From CAZNMF01 sp964573795 (GTDB lineage Bacteria > Acidobacteriota > Vicinamibacteria > Vicinamibacterales > SCN-69-37): a DNA stretch of 12,103 nt. Shown here piece by piece: positions 6,747 to 12,103 of this stretch (its first letter is position 1; each line of letters opens with the position of its first letter). Location: assembly GCA_964573795.1 (NCBI GenBank), contig CAZNMF010000280.1, positions 1 to 12,103 of the forward strand. Reading direction: 5' to 3'. Under the pieces are notes generated by a model. The model was not told the origin of the DNA and made no database searches. It saw only the letters and a program-made list of their open reading frames with translations. Both the position numbers and the translations under genes were made by a program.

Positions 6747-7832
6747 TTAACGCTGAATCCTCGCGGATCCGCCCTTCGCGAACGCGCGCACTTCCTCCAC
6801 CGTCGCCATCGTCGTGTCGCCGGGATAGGTGGTGATGAGCGCGCCGTGGGCCCAGCCCAGGCGCACGGCCTGCTCCGGCGTCTCGCCGCTCATCAGGCCG
6901 TAGAAGAAGCCCGCGGCGAAGCCGTCGCCGCCGCCGACGCGATCGTAGACGTCGAGCTGGCACGTCGGCGCGACGAACTGCTGTCCTTCGACCCACGCGA
7001 CGGCGCTCCAGTCGTGACGGTTCGTCGACGCCACGTCACGCAGCGTCGTCGCGACGAGCTTCACGTTGGGATAGCGCTCCACGACGTGCCCGATGGTCGC
7101 GAAGAACGCGCCGGGATCGAGCTTCGACGCGTGACCGGCCGCCGGCGCGGGCACGCCGAGCGCCTTCTGCAGATCCTCCTCGTTACCGACGAGCACGTCG
7201 ACGTGCTGCACGATGCGCGAGAAGACCGCCTGCGCGCGCGTGGGATCGCCGGACGCCTTCCACAGCTTCTCGCGGTAGTTGAGGTCGAACGACACGACCG
7301 CGCCGTGGCGCTTCGCTTCCTGCATGCCCTCGATGATCAGCTCCGGCGTCGTCGTCGACAGCGCCGCGAAGAGCCCGCCGCTGTGGAACCAGCGCACGCC
7401 CTCGCCGAAGATCGCGGTCCAGTCGAAGTCGCCCGGTTTCAGGAGCGCGCCGGCCTCGTTGCTGCGGTTGTAGAAGACGACCGGCGGGCGCACGCCATGG
7501 CCGCGATCGCTGTAGACGGTCGCCATGTTCGGCCCGCGCGCGCCGTCGTGCGCGAAGTGCTTGTAGAACGGCCGCACGCCCATCGCGCGCACGCGCTCGG
7601 CAATCAGATCGCCGACCGGATAGCTCACCATCGCCGTCGCGACCGCCGTGCGCATCCGGAAGCAGTCCGCCAGGTTGGCGACGACGTTGAACTCGCCGCC
7701 GCTGACGTGGATGGAGCACGTGTGCGCCTTGCGGAACGGGATGACGCCCGAGTCGAGGCGGTGGATGATCGCACCGATGGCGAGACAGTCGATCGAGCCT
7801 TCGGCAGGGATACGGAGGGTCGTGGTGGGCAT
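6747..7832 (-). CDS. kdgK: PfkB-family sugar kinase, probable 2-keto-3-deoxygluconate kinase
   Basis: A ribokinase-fold kinase, 361 residues (most KDG kinases are 310-350). It probably phosphorylates 2-keto-3-deoxygluconate to KDPG in the cytoplasm. The N-terminal PfkB signature SGGEFNVVANLA (44-55) binds sugar; DLNYREKLW (183-191) matches the DxNxRxxLW segment typical of KDG kinases; LVGNEED (214-220) is a family motif; and the anion hole with catalytic base is VGGGDGFAAGFFYGL (299-313, Asp303). It is the last gene of the minus-strand unit after larA and gnd, which supports a sugar-acid substrate. The ATG at 7832 has no visible ribosome-binding site, and a 7-nt array lies 14 bp upstream. Fructokinase or another PfkB specificity is the main alternative. 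Confidence 0.85.
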   Translation of the reverse strand: MPTTTLRIPAEGSIDCLAIGAIIHRLDSGVIPFRKAHTCSIHVSGGEFNVVANLADCFRMRTAVATAMVSYPVGDLIAERVRAMGVRPFYKHFAHDGARGPNMATVYSDRGHGVRPPVVFYNRSNEAGALLKPGDFDWTAIFGEGVRWFHSGGLFAALSTTTPELIIEGMQEAKRHGAVVSFDLNYREKLWKASGDPTRAQAVFSRIVQHVDVLVGNEEDLQKALGVPAPAAGHASKLDPGAFFATIGHVVERYPNVKLVATTLRDVASTNRHDWSAVAWVEGQQFVAPTCQLDVYDRVGGGDGFAAGFFYGLMSGETPEQAVRLGWAHGALITTYPGDTTMATVEEVRAFAKGGSARIQR

Positions 7833-7846
7833 TGTAGAAAATCTAG

Positions 7847-7967
7847 GTTCCGGGTTCTCGGTTCTCGGTTCTAGGTTCTGGGTTCGGTTCTCAGTTCTCA
7901 GTTCTCAGTTCTCAGTTCTCAGTTCTCAGTTCTCAGTTCTCAGTTCGAAGTTCGAAGTTCGAAGTTT
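7847..7967. repeat. GTTCNNN heptad array (18 units) between gnd and kdgK
   Basis: On the plus strand GTTC recurs at 7847, 7854, 7861, 7868, 7875 and 7882, then after one short 5-nt unit at 7887, and every 7 nt from there to 7957; a last variant (GTTT) is at 7964. The variable triplets come in blocks: cgg, tcg, tcg, tag, tgg, then tca eight times, then gaa three times. The array ends one base before the gnd stop codon and fills most of the 136-bp gap to kdgK. It is a short tandemly repeated repetitive sequence with a constant tetramer and changing triplet. Confidence 0.95.
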
Positions 7968-7968
7968 C

Positions 7969-9378
7969 TCACTCCCCTGTCCAGTGCGTGTGGAACACGC
8001 CGTCGCGATCGGTGCGGCGGTACGTGTGGGCGCCGAAGTAGTCGCGCTGGCCTTGCGTGAGATTCGCCGGCAGCCGCGCGCTGCGATACGCGTCGTAGTA
8101 CGCGAGCGACGTGCCGATCGCGGGCACCGGAATGCCGAGGCCGACGGCCGTCTGCACGAACGTGCGCCACGCCTGCTGCCGCTGGCCGATCGCCCCGCGG
8201 AACGCCGGATCGAGCAGCAGGTTCGTCAGGTGCGGATCGCGCACGAATGCCGCGCTGATGTCGCTCAGGAGCGACGCGCGGATGATACAGCCGGCGCGCC
8301 AGATGCGCGCGACTTCGCCGGGATCGATGTCGTAGTGATATTCCTCGGACGCCATGCGCAGCAGCGCCATGCCCTGCGCGTACGACGTGATCTTGCTCGC
8401 GTACAGCGCCTGGCGTGCGGCGTCGACGAGCGCTTTGCGGTCACCGGCGAACGTGGGCGATGGGCCCGTCAGCACCTTGCTCGCCGCGACGCGCTCGGTC
8501 TTCAACGCCGAGAGGATGCGCGCCACGACCGCCGCGTTCACCGTCGGAATCGGCGCGCCGACGTCGAACGCATTCTGGCTCATCCACTTGCCGGTGCCCT
8601 TCTGCTGCGCTTCGTCGAGGATCAGATCGACGAGCGGGCGCTTCGTCTCCGGGTCGACGAACGTCAAGACGTCCGCGCTGATCTCGACGAGGTAGGACTT
8701 CAGCTCGCCGCGATTCCACTCCGCGAAGATGCCGCCAATCTCCGGCGCCGTCAGGCCGAGCCCGCGCGAGAGCACGTCGTACGTCTCCGCGATGAGCTGC
8801 ATGTCGCCGTACTCGATGCCGTTGTGCACCATCTTCACGTAGTGCCCGGCGCCCTTCGCGCCCATGTAGGCGACGCACGGCTCGCCGTCTTCGGCTTTCG
8901 CCGCGATCGCGCGCAGGATCGGCGCGACGGCTTCCCACGCCTCGCGCGATCCGCCCGGCATGATCGCCGGTCCCTTGAGCGCGCCTTCTTCGCCGCCGGA
9001 GACGCCCGTGCCGAGGAAGAGGATCCCGCGCGCCGCGAGCTCGTCCGATCGGCGATCGGTGTCCTTGAAGAACGAGTTGCCGCCGTCCAGCAGGATGTCG
9101 CCGGGCTGCAGGTGCGGCAGCAAATGCTGGATGACCGCGTCGACCGGCGCGCCGGCCGGCACCATGATCAGCACGCGCCGCGGATGCTCGAGCGAGGCCA
9201 TCAGCGCGGCGGGGCTGTCGGCGCCCGTCACCTGATGCCCTGCGCCGTCGGCGACGAACTTCTGCGTCTTCGCGGCGTCGAGGTCGTAGCCCGCGACGCG
9301 AAAGCCCCGGCTCTCGATGTTCCGAGCCAGGTTCGCGCCCATCACGCCCAACCCGACGACTCCCATTGCAGCGGCCAT
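7969..9378 (-). CDS. gnd: 6-phosphogluconate dehydrogenase, decarboxylating (long form)
   Basis: Oxidises and decarboxylates 6-phosphogluconate to ribulose 5-phosphate in the cytoplasm. At 469 residues it is a full-length dimeric-type enzyme. The Rossmann motif is VGLGVMGANLA (8-18); LDGGNSFFKDTDRR (97-110) and GTGVSGGEEGALKGPAIMPGG (from 123) are family blocks; catalytic residues sit in YVKMVHNGIEYGDMQLI (Lys182, Asn186, Glu189); GTGKWM and the C-terminal YFGAHTYRRTD complete the substrate site. At the end of the second strand it reads GYDLDAAK (30-37), where NADP-dependent enzymes usually have NRS/NRT, so NAD+ may be preferred. An AAAGGA ribosome-binding site precedes ATG 9378. It sits between larA and kdgK, with 7-nt arrays in both gaps. 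Confidence 0.97.
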   Translation of the reverse strand: MAAAMGVVGLGVMGANLARNIESRGFRVAGYDLDAAKTQKFVADGAGHQVTGADSPAALMASLEHPRRVLIMVPAGAPVDAVIQHLLPHLQPGDILLDGGNSFFKDTDRRSDELAARGILFLGTGVSGGEEGALKGPAIMPGGSREAWEAVAPILRAIAAKAEDGEPCVAYMGAKGAGHYVKMVHNGIEYGDMQLIAETYDVLSRGLGLTAPEIGGIFAEWNRGELKSYLVEISADVLTFVDPETKRPLVDLILDEAQQKGTGKWMSQNAFDVGAPIPTVNAAVVARILSALKTERVAASKVLTGPSPTFAGDRKALVDAARQALYASKITSYAQGMALLRMASEEYHYDIDPGEVARIWRAGCIIRASLLSDISAAFVRDPHLTNLLLDPAFRGAIGQRQQAWRTFVQTAVGLGIPVPAIGTSLAYYDAYRSARLPANLTQGQRDYFGAHTYRRTDRDGVFHTHWTGE

Positions 9379-9382
9379 GTGG

Positions 9383-9388
9383 TCCTTT
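9383..9388 (-). promoter_or_regulatory. Shine-Dalgarno site of gnd
   Basis: AAAGGA on the coding strand, 4 nt before the gnd ATG. It supports that start over the internal Met5 and lies between the start codon and the heptad array at 9392-9452. Confidence 0.7.
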
Positions 9389-9391
9389 CAG

Positions 9392-9452
9392 GAACTTCGA
9401 ACTTCGAACGTAGAACGTAGAACGTAGAACCTAGAACCTAGAACGGAGAACC
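9392..9452. repeat. GAACNNN heptad array (9 units) between larA and gnd
   Basis: GAAC recurs exactly every 7 nt at 9392, 9399, 9406, 9413, 9420, 9427, 9434, 9441 and 9448. The variable triplets are ttc twice, gta three times, cta twice and gga, with the last unit incomplete. GAAC is the reverse complement of the GTTC core of the array on the other side of gnd, so the two arrays are inverted relative to each other. It occupies most of the 87-bp gap after the larA stop. Confidence 0.95.
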
Positions 9453-9465
9453 AGCGCTCTTCACT

Positions 9466-10737
9466 TCATTCTGTCGGCGCCTGCCCCACGCGAAACAGCA
9501 ACTCCCCCGCGCGCGAAACGACGATCGACCGATCGGCGGCCTCCGCCGCCCAGGTGGCCGGGTCGATTGTCGCCGGATCGCGATAGCCGAGGTTCACGCG
9601 GCGGCAGCGCTCTTCGGGAATGCCCGTCGCGAGCGTCACGCGAATCCGTGGCGTCTCGACGCCCGTCGCGGCATCGTACGTGCCCAGCCCTTTCACGTGC
9701 GTGGAGTGCGCCAGGATTCCGCCAGGATACCGGCTGAACCGATCCCACTGCGCCAGAAAGTAGTCCCGGCAATGATAGCCAATCTCGTCGATCAGCTTCC
9801 CGTGCACGTAGCTGACCTCGCGCACGTGCGGCGCGTAGATGACGACCTCGCCGCCGTCGGCAATCGCCGGCTCGGCCTTGTACGCGCCCTTGGCCGCGGT
9901 CCACAGGTCGTCGTACATCGCGGGCATGACCGACAGCATCCGATCGAACGGCCGATCGACCCACGTGATGTGCCGCCGCGCCGAGAGCAGTGCCGCCTGC
10001 CGCCACGCGGCCTGCACGTCGCCGACGTACGCCCCGGCCACGCCATCGTGCGACACGACGAGCGCGATGAGCGAGATCGGCGTGTCGAGCATCGCCGCGG
10101 CGCGGTTGATCACGGCGCGGACCGGCGTGTCGAGCGTGCCGATGATCTCGTAGCTGGTGACCAGCGCGCCGAGCCAGTGCGTGAAGTGGATGATCTCCGG
10201 CGCCGCGATGCCGGGAAACAGATACTTCGTCCCGCCCGAGAATCCCGCGACCTCGTGCGGAAACACGGGCCCGCAGATGATGACGCGGTCGTACTCGGTG
10301 ACCAAGCGGTTGAGGGCGACGGGCACGTCCTGCCGCAGCCGCCCGCCGGACAACTGCGCGACCTCGCTCGCCGGAATCGTCCCGAGCCGGACGAACGACG
10401 CGGGATCGTCCCACCGGTGGTTGAACAGGCGATGCGTGCCCGCGCGGCCGTCGGCGACGGGACGGCCGACGAGCCGGCTCAGCTCGGCGTCGCCCATCGG
10501 CGAGTGCGTGCCGAGCGCGATCAGAAAATCCAGGGCGCTCGCCCGCCGGCCGAGCGCGCGCTCCAGAATCTCGAACAGCAGCGGCATCGGCATCGTCCGC
10601 GTGCCGTCCGGAATGATGACCAGCACGCGCTGGCCGTCGACGGGCAGCGTCTCGAGGCCGCTGGCGACAACGCGCTGCACGGCGTCCCTGGTGAGATAGC
10701 CCTCGAGGAGGCCTTCGCCGACCGTGGATGTGCTCAC
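9466..10737 (-). CDS. larA: LarA-family nickel-pincer racemase/epimerase (lactate racemase superfamily)
   Basis: Homologue of lactate racemase LarA, 423 residues, close to the 424 of Lactobacillus plantarum LarA. The family uses the nickel-pincer nucleotide cofactor to invert the C2 centre of 2-hydroxy acids by hydride transfer. Residues seen: IIPDGTRTMP (41-50), GTHSPMG (76-82, likely the first catalytic His at 78), FPHEVAGFSGG followed by Lys171 (159-171; His161 and Lys171 keep the 10-residue spacing of the metal-ligand His and cofactor-attached Lys) and FTHWLGAL (His187, 16 after the Lys as in LarA). I chose GTG at 10737 because it begins just before the conserved N-terminus and gives the family length. 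No larB, larC or larE is present here. Being in line with gnd and kdgK suggests a sugar acid such as gluconate rather than lactate, which is inference. It diverges from qor. Confidence 0.86.
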   Translation of the reverse strand: MSTSTVGEGLLEGYLTRDAVQRVVASGLETLPVDGQRVLVIIPDGTRTMPMPLLFEILERALGRRASALDFLIALGTHSPMGDAELSRLVGRPVADGRAGTHRLFNHRWDDPASFVRLGTIPASEVAQLSGGRLRQDVPVALNRLVTEYDRVIICGPVFPHEVAGFSGGTKYLFPGIAAPEIIHFTHWLGALVTSYEIIGTLDTPVRAVINRAAAMLDTPISLIALVVSHDGVAGAYVGDVQAAWRQAALLSARRHITWVDRPFDRMLSVMPAMYDDLWTAAKGAYKAEPAIADGGEVVIYAPHVREVSYVHGKLIDEIGYHCRDYFLAQWDRFSRYPGGILAHSTHVKGLGTYDAATGVETPRIRVTLATGIPEERCRRVNLGYRDPATIDPATWAAEAADRSIVVSRAGELLFRVGQAPTE

Positions 10738-10812
10738 TCGCCAGATCGTAGTCCAAACGGCAATCCTCGTGCGCCGGACCTGGAGTAGGCTCTGACGAGA
10801 TCGGAGATCGAC
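10738..10812. promoter_or_regulatory. Divergent control region between larA and qor
   Basis: The 75-bp gap between the two divergent genes must supply both leaders. I see GGAGA at 10803-10807, 5 nt before the qor ATG, as a good ribosome-binding site. TAGGCT at 10787 is a weak -10 candidate for qor, with no clear -35. Unlike the other control gaps in this window, it contains no 7-nt repeats. Confidence 0.35.
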
Positions 10813-11793
10813 ATGAAACGTATACAGGTCCAGCACCCGGGTGGTCCGGACGCGCTCACGCTCGTGGACGTGCCGGTGCCGGAGCCCGGCCCCGGCCAGG
10901 CGCTCGTCAAGCTGGCGGCGAGCGGCGTCAATTTCATCGACATCTACTTCCGCACCGGCCTCTACAAAGCGGACGCGCCCATCACGATCGGCTCCGAGGG
11001 CGCGGGCATCGTCGAGCGTGTCGGCGACGGCGTGACGGAGGTCAAGCCGGGCGATCGCGTCGCGTACGCGATGGCCCGCGGGTCGTACGCGGAGTACGCC
11101 GTCGTTCCGGCGGCGCTCCTCGTACGTGTGCCCGACGCCGTCGACCTCACGACGGCCGCGGGCGTGATGCTGCAAGGCATGACCGCGCACTACCTCACGC
11201 ACTCGACCTATCCGCTGAAGCCCGGTGACACGTGCCTCGTGCACGCGGCCGCGGGCGGGGCCGGCGGCATGACCGTGCAAATGGCGCGGATGCGCGGCGC
11301 GCGCGTGATCGGCACGACGTCGACCGACGAAAAGGCCGCGATCGCACGCGCGGCGGGAGCGACCGACGTCATCCTGTACACGAAGCAGGCATTCGACGTC
11401 GAGGCGAAGCGCCTCACGAACGGACGCGGCGTCGACGTCGTCTACGACTCGGTCGGCAAGACGACGTTCGATCAGAGCCTGAACAGCCTGCGACCGCGCG
11501 GCATGCTCGTGGTGTTCGGCCAGTCGAGCGGGCCCGTGCCGCCGTTCGATGTCAACACGCTCAACGGCAAGGGCTCGCTCTTCGTCACGCGGCCGAGCCT
11601 CGGCCATCACGTGGCCACGCGCGACGAGCTGCTGTGGCGCGCGGGCGACGTCTTCGACGCGCTCGCGGCCGGCACGCTCACGCTGAACCTGCACCGCACG
11701 TTCGACCTCGCCCACGCCGCCGACGCGCAGCGCCTGCTCGAAGGACGGCAGACGACGGGCAAGATCGTGCTGACGATCGGCTCGTCGCGGTGA
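10813..11793 (+). CDS. qor: NADPH:quinone oxidoreductase, QOR type (zinc-independent MDR family)
   Basis: A soluble reductase of 326 residues that transfers electrons from NADPH to quinones or enone-type substrates. It matches the QOR branch of the medium-chain dehydrogenase family over its length: SGVNFIDIYFRTGLY (37-51), GSEGAGIVERVGDGV (60-74), KPGDRVAYA (78-86), LQGMTAHYL (120-128) and the nucleotide-binding HAAAGGAGGMTVQMA (144-158), followed by ARVIGTTSTDEKA. Alcohol-dehydrogenase zinc ligands are absent, as expected for QOR. ATG 10813 has a GGAGA ribosome-binding site. Its stop overlaps the next gene's GTG start as GTGA, so the two are probably co-translated. The physiological substrate is unknown. 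Confidence 0.93.
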   Translation: MKRIQVQHPGGPDALTLVDVPVPEPGPGQALVKLAASGVNFIDIYFRTGLYKADAPITIGSEGAGIVERVGDGVTEVKPGDRVAYAMARGSYAEYAVVPAALLVRVPDAVDLTTAAGVMLQGMTAHYLTHSTYPLKPGDTCLVHAAAGGAGGMTVQMARMRGARVIGTTSTDEKAAIARAAGATDVILYTKQAFDVEAKRLTNGRGVDVVYDSVGKTTFDQSLNSLRPRGMLVVFGQSSGPVPPFDVNTLNGKGSLFVTRPSLGHHVATRDELLWRAGDVFDALAAGTLTLNLHRTFDLAHAADAQRLLEGRQTTGKIVLTIGSSR

Positions 11794-12103
11794 CGCGACG
11801 TCTCGCGGCGCTGGACGCGTGGCTGCTGGCGTGGCCACGGGCGGGCCGCTGCGCGGCGATCGCCGTCACGATCGCCGTGATGATCGCGCTCAGCCTGCCG
11901 AAGGTCCCGCGGCTGTTCGTCGACTACTCGCGCCTGCCGCTGCTGCGCCACGTCGCGCAGCCGGCGACGTACGGCACCGACACGATCGCGGACATGTACG
12001 AGTCGAAGGTCGTCCTGAACGACGTCCTCGACATGTACACGAAGGCCAAGGTCGAGCAGACGCCGCTCGAGGCGCAGACGTGGTCGAAGGCCGCGTCGGC
12101 GCC
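11790..12103 (+). CDS. Unrecognised membrane-anchored protein, 5' part only (cut by window edge)
   Basis: The frame is open for 104 codons from a GTG at 11790 to the window edge with no stop, and has the GC-rich third positions of its neighbours. The GTG overlaps the qor stop (GTGA), which fixes the likely start. Residues 1-20 are basic (TRRL...WPRAGR), 21-36 form one hydrophobic segment (CAAIAVTIAVMIALSL), and the rest is polar, with a DTIADMYESKVVLNDVLDMY stretch (about 62-81) that looks helical. This layout fits a type II membrane protein or the first loop of a polytopic enzyme such as a glycosyltransferase, but I do not recognise a family. Coupling to qor suggests co-expression only. Confidence 0.65.
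   Translation, partial: MTRRLAALDAWLLAWPRAGRCAAIAVTIAVMIALSLPKVPRLFVDYSRLPLLRHVAQPATYGTDTIADMYESKVVLNDVLDMYTKAKVEQTPLEAQTWSKAASA

Noticed and set aside
7847..9452. The 7-nt arrays as CRISPR arrays
   Set aside because: Units are only 7 nt with a 4-nt constant core and 3-nt variable part; there are no 23-45 nt repeats, no unique spacers of similar length and no cas genes.
9466..11838. A 790-codon minus-strand open frame spanning larA and qor
   Set aside because: Only the part up to 10737 encodes a recognisable protein (LarA). The rest is antisense to the well-supported qor gene and is low-complexity Arg/Ala/His-rich, typical of reversed high-GC coding frames.

Overview
This is a high-GC bacterial window with tightly packed genes and no rRNA, tRNA, transposase or CRISPR array that I can see. 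The gene families present and the 7-nt repeat arrays in the gaps would fit an environmental Acidobacteriota genome (Vicinamibacteria-like). That placement is a guess from general style, because the window holds no marker gene.

Region 1 (1-4185, minus strand) is a sugar-uptake operon. In transcription order it encodes an L-fuconolactonase/rhamnonolactonase-type amidohydrolase, a lipoprotein sugar-binding protein (RbsB type), a two-domain sugar ABC ATPase (RbsA type) and a permease (RbsC type) that runs off the left edge. The transporter genes overlap by 13 and 4 bp, so translation is probably coupled. The lactonase points to a deoxy-sugar or aldose oxidised to a lactone, but the substrate cannot be read from the sequence.

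Region 2 (4245-6703) holds unrelated single genes. A plus-strand J-domain/zinc-ribbon/PilZ protein converges, 7 bp apart, on a small DUF5658-like membrane protein. A plus-strand polytopic PIG-V-like mannosyltransferase follows.

Region 3 (6747-10737, minus strand) is a probable sugar-acid operon in the order larA-family nickel-pincer racemase/epimerase, 6-phosphogluconate dehydrogenase (gnd) and 2-keto-3-deoxygluconate kinase (kdgK). Together these suggest handling of gluconate-like acids: C2 epimerisation, oxidative decarboxylation of 6-phosphogluconate and phosphorylation of KDG. Region 4 (10813 to the end, plus strand) diverges from it and carries a QOR-type NADPH:quinone oxidoreductase, translationally coupled to an unrecognised membrane protein cut by the window edge.

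The most unusual signal is not a gene. Four gaps, each just upstream of a minus-strand start codon (lactonase, rbsB, kdgK, gnd), are filled with different 7-nt-period arrays. The two on either side of gnd share a constant GTTC/GAAC core plus a variable triplet, lie in opposite orientations, and contain an 18-nt perfect inverted repeat that brackets gnd.
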